Source: CBFIJI01 sp965662885 (GTDB taxonomy: Bacteria > Bacteroidota > Bacteroidia > Flavobacteriales > Flavobacteriaceae). From it: 41,756 nucleotides of DNA. The notes below the pieces were generated by a model that was given only the letters and a program-made list of their open reading frames with translations, was not told the origin of the DNA and did no database searches. Positions within the stretch are counted from its first letter, which is position 1. The number at the start of each line of letters is the position of its first letter. The translations under genes were made by a program, and so were the position numbers. The stretch is taken from positions 1-41,756 of the forward strand of contig CBFIJI010000006.1 of assembly GCA_965662885.1 (NCBI GenBank), read 5' to 3'. Below, one piece after another: positions 1-6,918 of this stretch.

Positions 1-556
1 AGTGTCCCATTAAAGAAAGTGCATCAAGTTGCAAAAGGATTCCACGGTCTTTTAAGGAAAGAAAATCACTTGGATTCGTTACGGAAAAATAACGCTCTGG
101 ATGCGCTAATATCGGTGTAAATCCTAGCTGCTGTAATTTAAAAGTAACATTTATTATACTATCTAACTGACCAAAAAAAGGAATTTCTAAAAGAATATGA
201 TCTTTAAACGGTGTTAACAAGCTTGGATTCTCATCAAGACTTTTTACAAAAAACTCATCAATCATATATTCAGCAGCAAAACCTCCCATAAGAGGTTTTA
301 AACTCGAATTTTCAATGTTACTTTGTAAGGCAGAATAACTTTTTTGAATACTTTCTTCAGTATTGAAATACAATTCGTTGTAAATGTGAGGTGAGGGAAT
401 CACTTTCTCGAAGCCCATGTCGCGGTATAACTCTAGCATTTTTATCGATTCCTCAATAGACTTACTTCCATCATCTATCCCAGGAAGAAGATGGTTGTGG
501 AAATCGGTCATTCCTTCAAAAAGTGTCGGAGGTGATTTAAAAAAGAAATTAAACAT
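1..556 (-). CDS. CpsB/YwqE-type tyrosine-protein phosphatase (PHP domain), 3' end beyond the window
   Basis: Reading the minus strand from the ATG at 556 gives about 185 residues without a stop before the left edge; the family is usually near 250 residues, so about a quarter is missing. Near the N-terminus is TDFHNHLLPGIDDGSKS (about residues 17-33), the first metal-binding HxH motif of PHP-type phosphatases, and further on AHPERY, another family hallmark. Known family members are manganese-dependent phosphatases that dephosphorylate bacterial tyrosine kinases controlling capsule or exopolysaccharide export. No kinase or polysaccharide gene is visible here, so that role is inferred from the family alone. 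The next gene on the right is a tRNA about 325 bases away. Confidence 0.85.
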   Translation of the reverse strand, partial: MFNFFFKSPPTLFEGMTDFHNHLLPGIDDGSKSIEESIKMLELYRDMGFEKVIPSPHIYNELYFNTEESIQKSYSALQSNIENSSLKPLMGGFAAEYMIDEFFVKSLDENPSLLTPFKDHILLEIPFFGQLDSIINVTFKLQQLGFTPILAHPERYFSVTNPSDFLSLKDRGILLQLDALSLMGH

Positions 557-684
557 TTGCAGAATGAGAATTAAGTGCCGAAAATAAATCTTTTAATCAA
601 TTAACTACACTTTTTTATTCCCCAATTTTATGTTTACACGACACTTCCACAACCATTTAGTCCAAAAACTGCTGTTAAAGGAGT

Positions 685-715
685 AAAAAAAAGGAATCAT
701 ACTTAGGTGATTCCT
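685..715 (-). terminator. Rho-independent terminator downstream of tRNA-Ala
   Basis: A perfect 8-bp stem (AGGAATCA at 692-699, TGATTCCT at 708-715) encloses an 8-nt loop. It is followed on the minus strand by a run of about eight T (685-692 read in reverse). It lies 166 bases past the 3' end of the tRNA gene and fits termination of that transcript. Confidence 0.75.
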
Positions 716-732
716 CTATAATCAGCGGAAAA

Positions 733-761
733 GAGAAGACGCAAACCCACGACCTCTTGAC
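733..761 (-). pseudogene. Decayed tRNA-Ala 3'-half fragment
   Basis: The minus strand carries the 18-mer GTCAAGAGGTCGTGGGTT (744-761), identical to the 3' anticodon strand, variable region and T-stem of the nearby tRNA-Ala (899-916). The following bases (…TCTTCTC) resemble its acceptor end after a deletion of roughly five bases. The T-loop and acceptor stem are broken, so it cannot be a working tRNA. It lies between the tRNA and its terminator. It is either a decayed tandem tRNA copy or an attachment-site scar left by an element that inserted into the tRNA 3' end. Confidence 0.55.
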
Positions 762-880
762 GGATTCTTGGTCGTTGAGTTCGCTAAAAGAGCTGTATAT
801 AGAAATCTAGTACCTATAAAGAAACCTCCACATTGCTGTGAAGGCTTAAGTGAGTTGGTGTAGTGTAGCGGTGACACTTG

Positions 881-954
881 TGGAGAAGATGGGACTCGAA
901 CCCACGACCTCTTGACTGCCAGTCAAACGCTCTAGCCAGCTGAGCTACATCCCC
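881..954 (-). tRNA. tRNA-Ala (anticodon GGC)
   Basis: The minus strand folds into a standard cloverleaf: acceptor GGGGATG/CTTCTCC, D-arm GCTC…GAGC, anticodon stem TTTGA/TCAAG with loop CTGGCAG (anticodon GGC, U33 and A37 as expected), and T-arm GTGGG TTCGAGT CCCAT. The G3:U70 wobble pair, the alanine identity element, is present. One U-U mismatch lies at acceptor position 6:67. The discriminator is A and CCA is not encoded. It reads GCC and GCU alanine codons. Confidence 0.93.
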
Positions 955-1176
955 GAATTAAACTTTACAAAACATTTTCCAGTCCTGTTTATTTCGCTTA
1001 TAAAAATAGCGAATTAAAGCGACTTGCGAAAAGATGCTAAAAGGAGATCCATAAAATATCTTTTATATCCTACTATTCATGGAAAGTACTACTTTATTGA
1101 TATTTAAAATCCTTGCTTTTAATATCCATTTACAGGAAACGTAGTACCTTACCGTCAATAAACATAAATCAATTCA

Positions 1177-1650
1177 ATGAAAAAATTACTCTACCTCGGC
1201 GGACTACTTCTCATGATGAATAGTTGCCAAAACCCGATGCCACAAAAAATTTCAGAAAAAGAAGTGGTAGAAAAGCTGGATGAATTCTTTGCCACGCTTT
1301 CCGTTAAAAATACCGATAAAAACAAAATTTATTCGCTAGTCACCGACGATTATTACATTTTTGAAAACCAACAAAAATATAGCATGCCAGAATTCCTGGA
1401 GTTTATTGCCACTTTTAATACCGTAGAAGATCAATGGACCTTAAGTAATTTGGACATTGACACCGACCTTAACTCAGCACATGTGACCTTAAACAATAGT
1501 GGACGATTTAAAGTAAACACCCCCGAGGGACTGGTGCAAATGGATTATGAATGGTTGGAAAGTGCCTACTTAGTCAAACAAGATGGGATTTTAAAATTTA
1601 AATTTTATTTTTCAGAAGTGGTAACTTCAAAAACAACCCCTTTGGAATAG
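1177..1650 (+). CDS. Small lipoprotein, possibly with an NTF2/SnoaL-like domain
   Basis: A 157-residue protein with a clear type II signal peptide: MKKLLYLGGLLLMMNSC, with Cys17 as the predicted lipidated residue. The mature part (about 30-150) has a helix-rich start followed by alternating beta-type segments with many Asp, Asn and Tyr. In length and pattern it resembles the NTF2/SnoaL-like fold common in Bacteroidota lipoproteins, but no catalytic residues stand out and the fold call is tentative. It stands alone, faces the convergent gene at 1712, and is separated from it by a hairpin. Its function is unknown. Confidence 0.8.
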   Translation: MKKLLYLGGLLLMMNSCQNPMPQKISEKEVVEKLDEFFATLSVKNTDKNKIYSLVTDDYYIFENQQKYSMPEFLEFIATFNTVEDQWTLSNLDIDTDLNSAHVTLNNSGRFKVNTPEGLVQMDYEWLESAYLVKQDGILKFKFYFSEVVTSKTTPLE

Positions 1651-1687
1651 CCATCTCTTTTACAATATCAACAAATACGCACTTAAA

Positions 1688-1709
1688 GAAGGGTTAGAGG
1701 AAACCCTTC
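1688..1709. terminator. Hairpin between convergent genes
   Basis: GAAGGGTT (1688-1695) and AACCCTTC (1702-1709) form a perfect 8-bp stem with a 6-nt loop in the 61-base gap between two converging genes. The flanks are A/T-rich but neither side has a long T run, so it is a modest bidirectional terminator candidate. Confidence 0.5.
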
Positions 1710-1711
1710 AA

Positions 1712-2644
1712 TTAACGGAGCATTCTAACAATAAAGGCTTCCGGGGCCTCTTGATAAGCTCCAGAAAATTCCAAGCCTTCTTGAATGGCCTTTAAACGGA
1801 GGTAATCCGCATGTCTAAAACTGTGGAAAAGAACATCAATGTCCAAGTCCCCTTGCGCATTAAAAACCTCCTGCCCACCTTGTTGATTGAGAAGATAAAG
1901 TGGGGGGTCATTAGCATCAATGGCTGCGCGATAGTCTAATATACCTAAGAGTTCATCAGTAGGGATTCCCCCGTAAAATTGAAAAAAGAGTTGATCCAAA
2001 ATAGGATACTCTTGGCGTGTGGCATCCAAAGAAAACCCGGGAAAAACAGTCTCCCATTCATAAAGGTTGTAACTACTCTGTGCTTCTAAGGCGATAACCC
2101 CTTGCACTTGACTGTTCGTCGATTCTCGAAAAGCATTCCACTGAGCAATTCCTGCACCAGCTGACCCACCTGCTAAAATAATTTTATTGGAAGGAAGTTG
2201 AAGGTCAGAAGCCAAGCCCTCAATAAAAGATATAACAGCGGCACCATCTTCCATAGCAGAGAGTACTCCCATTGCATCTGGACTGTCTAAAAAGCGATAA
2301 TTAGCACTTACTACTGCAATGTCAGCATCCAGAATTGTCTGAATGGTTTCCACTAAAGCATCATCAAATACGGAAGCTTTATCACCACTAATAAATGCCC
2401 CTCCATGAAAAAAAAGAAGGATCCCTGACAAAGGCTGATTCCCCGGTAAAAGGAGATCCAATTGCTGTCGTGATCCATTGCCATAAGAAACATTTTCAAA
2501 AAACAAGCCGCGATCAATAGGCGAAGTAGAAACCGTAACCCCTAAGACCTGCTCTAAGGAAGCTATATTATCCACAGAAGTGGACGCCTCTTTTGAACAA
2601 CCATAAGCCAAAAACAACACAAAAACAATCAATAACTTTTTCAT
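1712..2644 (-). CDS. Alpha/beta-hydrolase-fold lipoprotein (HSL/esterase-like)
   Basis: A longer reading starts at 2692, but the in-frame ATG at 2644 gives a proper lipoprotein signal (MKKLLIVFVLFLAYGC, Cys16), so that start is preferred (310 residues). HGGAF at about residues 80-84 is the oxyanion-hole motif of the hormone-sensitive-lipase/carboxylesterase branch. GGSAG (159-163) is the GxSxG nucleophile elbow with Ser161. The segment around NDPPLYLLN and a later His (FHSFRHAD) could complete the triad. It probably hydrolyses an ester at the cell surface or in the periplasm; the substrate cannot be told. The nearest gene is convergent, so it is probably monocistronic. Confidence 0.85.
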   Translation of the reverse strand: MKKLLIVFVLFLAYGCSKEASTSVDNIASLEQVLGVTVSTSPIDRGLFFENVSYGNGSRQQLDLLLPGNQPLSGILLFFHGGAFISGDKASVFDDALVETIQTILDADIAVVSANYRFLDSPDAMGVLSAMEDGAAVISFIEGLASDLQLPSNKIILAGGSAGAGIAQWNAFRESTNSQVQGVIALEAQSSYNLYEWETVFPGFSLDATRQEYPILDQLFFQFYGGIPTDELLGILDYRAAIDANDPPLYLLNQQGGQEVFNAQGDLDIDVLFHSFRHADYLRLKAIQEGLEFSGAYQEAPEAFIVRMLR

Positions 2645-2740
2645 AACAACATCAATTATAAAGTCAAAGATAAACATAAATACTGCTCTCATCCATCGTT
2701 AAAAAAAGAACAAAAGAATGATCAAAGTAAAATCATCTTT

Positions 2741-2913
2741 ATGGATCAAGAGATTACAGATTTTTTTTGAGTGAAAACTACTACGACAATAAAGCTGTTT
2801 TAAATTTTTATTTGGAAAGCCATGTTTTACGAGGACAATATAACGACTCCTTGATGGCTTTTAATCAAGAATTTAATACCATCCTCGAGTTGATCGATGA
2901 AGAGTTAAAATAA
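2741..2913 (+). pseudogene. Possible frameshifted small ORF
   Basis: An ATG at 2741 opens MDQEITDFF and then meets TGA right after a run of eight T (2761-2768). Adding one T would join it to an open frame that continues (LSENYYDNKAVLNFYLESHV…) to TAA at 2911-2913, giving a 57-residue acidic, helix-like protein. The downstream part alone has no good start. It may be a decayed gene, a slippery-run sequencing error or a slippage-expressed peptide. No family is recognised. The rest of the 2645-3071 gap shows nothing else; an opposite-strand reading at 2865-3047 looks like a shadow. Confidence 0.35.
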
Positions 2914-3071
2914 AAAAAGGCAAATCCCTTCTTCCAAGTAATAAGAGAATTTACGTCTAAGGAGTTTGCAAGGTGTATCCATTTGATTTTGGAATATTTC
3001 CGATCACTTCCGCCAATATCTCTAAAAGATTCCCTTAATTGCACCAACTATATTTTTAATTTGATTTTCTT

Positions 3072-3785
3072 TTGAGGCTGAAGAAATTTATTTCAGCATT
3101 GCCGTTGTTTTTGGTATTAACAACTGTAAATGCACAAGACCGTTCGATGTTGTTTCAACAATATCGTAGGGGACCTGCTTTAAATGCATACTTCAAAAAA
3201 GTACATTTTGAATTAGAAGCTTATACCGTTTTAGGAAAGATACAGGCCTTCAAAATCAAACCAAAAATGGACTATGCCTTTGGAGCCCGTGTCCAATATC
3301 GATTTGTAAAAACCTTTGGAGTAACTGCGGGAATAAACGTTCTTAACATTCAATATAAGAATGAATTCGAAAACGACGACTCCATCGATCGTATCAGTTC
3401 TATAGATCGTATCCGTTATTTGGCCTTTCCTGTAAGCCTACGCATGCTTATGGGTGACTTTTTTAATATTGAAGCAGGAGGACACTTAAACTACCCTATA
3501 AGTGCCTACAATACCACATTTCCAGAAAACGAACCTTCCATAAAGATTCCCTATGAAGAAGGAACCTACCGCACCTCCCTAGGAATGTTTGTTGGAATTC
3601 AAATTAAAGTCTTTGGACCTATTAATTTAGCCGTACAATACCGTTTTGCCAAACGCTTTAAAGAAACAATTGGGACTAAAAGTAACAATACCGCTGCTTT
3701 GATGATGGGAATCCAATATTTTATCACAGCGTTAAATAAGACGAAAACTACCCAAAAAGGACTTGGGTTTAAAAAACGCCGTTAA
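3072..3785 (+). CDS. Outer-membrane beta-barrel protein (PorT/OmpW-like size)
   Basis: A 237-residue protein with a Sec signal peptide (MRLKKFISALPLFLVLTTVNAQ). The mature part shows alternating hydrophobic/aromatic strands typical of a small outer-membrane barrel, such as FGARVQYRFVKTFGVTAGIN and LAVQYRFAKRF. The start is unusual: there is no ATG between the upstream in-frame TAA (3057-3059) and the signal peptide, so TTG at 3072 is the only sensible start. The tail is basic (KGLGFKKRR). The stop codon overlaps that of the convergent gene at 3782 within a shared TTAA. Function is not recognisable beyond the barrel. Confidence 0.8.
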   Translation: MRLKKFISALPLFLVLTTVNAQDRSMLFQQYRRGPALNAYFKKVHFELEAYTVLGKIQAFKIKPKMDYAFGARVQYRFVKTFGVTAGINVLNIQYKNEFENDDSIDRISSIDRIRYLAFPVSLRMLMGDFFNIEAGGHLNYPISAYNTTFPENEPSIKIPYEEGTYRTSLGMFVGIQIKVFGPINLAVQYRFAKRFKETIGTKSNNTAALMMGIQYFITALNKTKTTQKGLGFKKRR

Positions 3786-4282
3786 TCTTTCTTTAGTGTG
3801 ATGGTGAGTACGCCATTTTTACCCTGCTCACCATATAATTCATATGCTTTGGCCCCTTTAAAAACATCCATCCTTTCAATCATATCAGGGGAAATTTTAT
3901 CCAATAAAAAATCTTTGGGCATCTGTTGACCATCAATAATAATAAGCATATCAGTGTCCCCTTTTTCTGAATTAATCATAAAATGGGCACTTTTATCAGA
4001 ATGATAAAGACCATGAGGAATGCTTTTTGAAAGCGAATCAACAGGGAGCTTTAAGCTATCCCGAGCAATTAAAACTTTAGAAGGATGTTTGTCCTCCCCG
4101 TAAAAAAGAATTTCAGAAGTCCCGTTTTTTAATTTCACCATCTTTCCAGACCCGATCATTTGACGCGATACTGAAGTAGGTTTGGACGAAGGAGTATCCG
4201 ATTGCTCAGAAGAATAGAGTTTAATGGTTAAACAAGAAGTCAACGCAAAAAAACAAATAAAAATAAGAAAGAAAACACGCAT
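3782..4282 (-). CDS. Lipoprotein with TonB-receptor plug-like C-terminal domain
   Basis: A 166-residue protein. The signal MRVFFLIFICFFALTSC ends in a lipobox (Cys17). The C-terminal third (about 112-165) reads LIIIDGQ…ISPDMIERMDVFKGAKAYELYGEQGKNGVLTITLK, the pattern of the plug domain of TonB-dependent receptors, also found at the C-terminus of Bacteroidota M56-type proteins. Here the plug stands alone without a barrel, so it is not a receptor; it may be a periplasmic or outer-membrane interaction module. It lies 33 bases downstream of the universal stress protein on the same strand and may be co-transcribed with it. Confidence 0.75.
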   Translation of the reverse strand: MRVFFLIFICFFALTSCLTIKLYSSEQSDTPSSKPTSVSRQMIGSGKMVKLKNGTSEILFYGEDKHPSKVLIARDSLKLPVDSLSKSIPHGLYHSDKSAHFMINSEKGDTDMLIIIDGQQMPKDFLLDKISPDMIERMDVFKGAKAYELYGEQGKNGVLTITLKKD

Positions 4283-4315
4283 AAGTTGTTGAATTAAATG
4301 AGTTTATAAGAAGTA

Positions 4316-5110
4316 CTATTCTCGGTTCTTTAAGACCAATAAAGGAATGGTACAATAAAAATCTTTTTTGTAGACCACATCCGACTCCCATAGCTTTTCA
4401 AAAAAACCACGTTCCCGTTTAAACACGACCAATAAATCAGGTTGATAAGCATGAAAATGTTCCAAAACTCCCTGATAAACGGTACCATTTTTTGAAAACT
4501 TTAAGCCCTCTGAGCGGGAAGTAAACGCGTCACTCAAACGATGATTTTTGTGCGTGAAACCAGGGACACGAACCAATAACAAATTTAATTTTGCCTTAAA
4601 ATGATCTTGAAACTGGGTCAGAGCGGTCAAGGTACTGTTTTCCTTTACTTGACCATCTTTAAAAGCCAGTAGGATTTTTGAAGGAGGGTCAAAAGTGGTT
4701 TTCGAAGGAGTCACTAATACTGGGATACTTGTTCTTTTGATAACACTCCCTGCGATTCGTCCTAAAAATTTTTCATTATCAATATCGTTATTCAATGGAG
4801 CAACAACAATTAAGTCTAAACCAATCGATTTTTGAAGATCTTCAATCGTTCCAATCAAATCGCGTTCACTTCTAACGATTTTAATTGCTTTTGCTTGGTC
4901 ACCTAGATCAGAGACCATCTGTACAATACGGTGGTAATTTTCGTCATCCAGTCGAGCCTTAATATTTACCAGACTGGTCTTACTTGTATGGGTGGGATAG
5001 GCGTCAATAGCATATACGGTACTTCCAAACTCTTTTGAAAGTGATAATGCATAACGAAGCGTTGTCAAAGCATGTTTAGAAACACCAATGGGGACAAGTA
5101 TGTTTTTCAT
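4316..5110 (-). CDS. Universal stress protein, tandem UspA domains
   Basis: A 264-residue protein, twice the usual Usp length. The first Usp domain (about 1-137) begins MKNILVPIGVSKHALTTLRYALSLS and contains IVVAPLNN…GRIAGSVIKRTSIPVLV, close to the nucleotide-binding G-x2-G region, though the first glycines of the full ATP motif are not obvious. The second domain (about 145-262) is more divergent and ends DLLVVFKRERGFF…IPLLVLK. Such tandem proteins are cytoplasmic and linked to stress survival; the exact role is unknown. A TAATTTTG promoter element lies 14 bases upstream, and the plug-like lipoprotein follows downstream. Confidence 0.9.
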   Translation of the reverse strand: MKNILVPIGVSKHALTTLRYALSLSKEFGSTVYAIDAYPTHTSKTSLVNIKARLDDENYHRIVQMVSDLGDQAKAIKIVRSERDLIGTIEDLQKSIGLDLIVVAPLNNDIDNEKFLGRIAGSVIKRTSIPVLVTPSKTTFDPPSKILLAFKDGQVKENSTLTALTQFQDHFKAKLNLLLVRVPGFTHKNHRLSDAFTSRSEGLKFSKNGTVYQGVLEHFHAYQPDLLVVFKRERGFFEKLWESDVVYKKDFYCTIPLLVLKNRE

Positions 5111-5123
5111 TAATTGTTTTTTA

Positions 5124-5131
5124 CAAAATTA
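5124..5131 (-). promoter_or_regulatory. Bacteroidota -7 promoter element for the Usp gene
   Basis: The minus strand reads TAATTTTG, a perfect match to the TAnnTTTG -7 consensus of the Bacteroidota primary sigma factor, 14 bases before the ATG at 5110. No convincing -33 TTG element was found. Confidence 0.45.
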
Positions 5132-5177
5132 GTAAACCCAGAAGAAGTAAAGATTAAAATTATGCTAAATTAGGAAA

Positions 5178-5687
5178 ATGATCCGTAAAGCAACATTAGA
5201 AGACCTCGACCGCATCAAATCCATAACGGAAGCATGTGCAGAAGATATGATTTCTAGGGGCATTTATCAATGGAACGAAAACTACCCTTCCAAAGCAGTT
5301 TTTAAACAAGACATTCTAAAAGAGGAACTCTATGTCTTAGAGATTGAAAAAAAGGTCAATGCATGCATCATGTTTTCAGACACCATGGATGAAGTGTATC
5401 GACCTGTAAAATGGGTTACTGCAAACAGAAAAAACCTCTACGTGCATCGACTTGCTGTCCATCCTACTTTTCAAAAACAGAAATACGGACAAAAATTGAT
5501 GGCCTATGCCGAGCAGTTCGCTCTTAACAACCACTATCAATCGATTCGTCTGGATACCTTTAGCCAAAATAAAAGCAACCAACGTTTTTATGAAACAAGA
5601 GGTTTTCAACGCTTAGGCACCATCTACTTTCCTCAGCAAAGTAAGCACCCCTTTTACTGCTACGAAAAAATTTTACTTCCATCCTAG
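5178..5687 (+). CDS. GNAT-family N-acetyltransferase
   Basis: A 169-residue single GNAT domain. It starts MIRKATLEDLDRIKSITEAC, typical of the first strand and helix. The acetyl-CoA pyrophosphate-binding loop is QKQKYG at about 99-104, preceded by LYVHRLAVHP (strand beta-4). The later SNQRFYETRGFQRLG is motif B. The acceptor (amine, peptide or small molecule) cannot be predicted. The crotonase gene follows 21 bases downstream and queD after that, all on the plus strand, but these functions are not clearly related and the crotonase may have its own promoter. Confidence 0.88.
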   Translation: MIRKATLEDLDRIKSITEACAEDMISRGIYQWNENYPSKAVFKQDILKEELYVLEIEKKVNACIMFSDTMDEVYRPVKWVTANRKNLYVHRLAVHPTFQKQKYGQKLMAYAEQFALNNHYQSIRLDTFSQNKSNQRFYETRGFQRLGTIYFPQQSKHPFYCYEKILLPS

Positions 5688-5708
5688 AATGTGTACTTTT
5701 ACACCGAA

Positions 5709-6455
5709 ATGAAAGGAACAATTGAAACCCGTATTGATCAGCAGCAAGCCCATATTCGTTTTGAACATCCGGCGGGCAATTCGTTGCCCAGTGCCTTGTT
5801 AAAAGAAATGAGTGCAGCACTTCAAAAAGCGGATCAAAACCCAGCAGTCAAAGTCATCATTATTAGTAGTGCTGGAAAAGGTGCTTTTTGTGGAGGCGCC
5901 TCCCTTACTGAATTAAAAACACTCCAAGAAAGAGTCCAAGCAGAACAATTCTTTATGGGTTTTGCCACCCTGATCAACACACTCCGACAACTGAGCAAAT
6001 TTGTAATCGCCCGAGTACATGGAAAAATTGTAGGTGGAGGGGTCGGTTTGGTTGCTGCTTGTGATTATGCCATTGCTCAAAACACGGCCTCCGTCAAACT
6101 CTCTGAGCTTTCTATTGGCTTAGGACCCTATGTGATCGAACCAGCTGTAAGTAGGAAAATAGGTGGCAATGCTTTTGCCCAACTCTCTCTAGAAGCCCAT
6201 ACATGGAAATCGGCTTTATGGGGACTTGAAAAAGGACTGTATGCGAAAGTCGTTGAAAACACTTCTGAACTGGATCAAGAAGTAAATGTCATGGCCAATC
6301 AACTGGCTGGATACGATGCCTTGGCAACAAAAACCCTCCGAGAATTGCATTGGAAAGATACCGCACACTGGGAGGAATTGTTAGTTCTGAATGCAAAAAT
6401 CACTGGAAACTTAGCCTTGGGAAAAGCCACCCAACAAATTTTAAAATCTTTATAA
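5709..6455 (+). CDS. Enoyl-CoA hydratase/isomerase (crotonase) family protein
   Basis: A reading from GTG at 5691 exists, but ATG at 5709 matches the family start and is preferred (248 residues); the TACTTTTA between the two resembles a -7 promoter element. The first oxyanion-hole segment is GAFCGGASL (about 58-66, FCGGASL where FCAGADL is usual) and the second GKIVGGGVGLVAACDYAIA (105-123). Glu133 in LSELSIGLGP fits one of the two catalytic glutamates of hydratases. The second expected position does not look like Glu, so hydratase activity is uncertain. It may act in acyl-CoA or branched-chain amino-acid breakdown (methylglutaconyl-CoA hydratase-like). It ends 4 bases before queD. Confidence 0.85.
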   Translation: MKGTIETRIDQQQAHIRFEHPAGNSLPSALLKEMSAALQKADQNPAVKVIIISSAGKGAFCGGASLTELKTLQERVQAEQFFMGFATLINTLRQLSKFVIARVHGKIVGGGVGLVAACDYAIAQNTASVKLSELSIGLGPYVIEPAVSRKIGGNAFAQLSLEAHTWKSALWGLEKGLYAKVVENTSELDQEVNVMANQLAGYDALATKTLRELHWKDTAHWEELLVLNAKITGNLALGKATQQILKSL

Positions 6456-6459
6456 ATTT

Positions 6460-6918
6460 ATGGAGCAACCCATACGCATCACCAAAATATTTAAGTTTGA
6501 ATCGGGTCATGCCTTATTCGGTTATGACGGATTGTGTAAAAACGTTCACGGACATAGCTATAAACTCCATGTTACCTTAATTGGAATTCCTATTCAAGAT
6601 TCACAACACAACAAATACGGAATGGTGATGGATTTTGGAGACCTTAAAAAAATCGTCAACAACCTTATTGTAAAACCCTTTGATCACGCCACTATTTTAA
6701 ATGTAGCATCCCCGCACCGAGAACTGGCGGATACCATGGAAAAAGGAGGGCATAAAATTCAACGTGTTGATTATCAACCCACAAGTGAGATGATGTTGGT
6801 AGATTTTGCTGCTAAAATTCAAAAAGAATTGCCCAATAATTTAAGCCTACATTCCCTAAAACTTCAAGAAACAGAAACCTGTTATGCGGAATGGTTCGCC
6901 TCAGATTCAGTCCATTAA
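6460..6918 (+). CDS. queD: 6-carboxy-tetrahydropterin synthase
   Basis: A 152-residue member of the PTPS/QueD family, which converts dihydroneopterin triphosphate to 6-carboxytetrahydropterin in the queuosine/7-deazaguanine pathway. The zinc-binding histidines are His17 (ESGHAL) and the HGH at 30-32. Cys26 in the CKNVHGH arrangement marks the QueD rather than the eukaryotic PTPS type. VMDFGDLKK (56-64), FDHATIL (74-80), PTSE (107-110) and the terminal ETETCYAEW complete the site. No other queuosine genes are in the window. Its stop overlaps that of the convergent PBP gene in a shared TTAA. Confidence 0.93.
   Translation: MEQPIRITKIFKFESGHALFGYDGLCKNVHGHSYKLHVTLIGIPIQDSQHNKYGMVMDFGDLKKIVNNLIVKPFDHATILNVASPHRELADTMEKGGHKIQRVDYQPTSEMMLVDFAAKIQKELPNNLSLHSLKLQETETCYAEWFASDSVH

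Noticed and set aside
851..880. Plus-strand stretch resembling a tRNA D-arm (GGTGTAGTGTAGCGGTGACAC)
   Set aside because: No acceptor, anticodon or T-arm follows; it runs straight into the tRNA-Ala on the other strand.
2865..3047. Minus-strand 60-codon frame in the gap before the barrel protein
   Set aside because: It lies antisense to the better-looking plus-strand small frame and has no family features.
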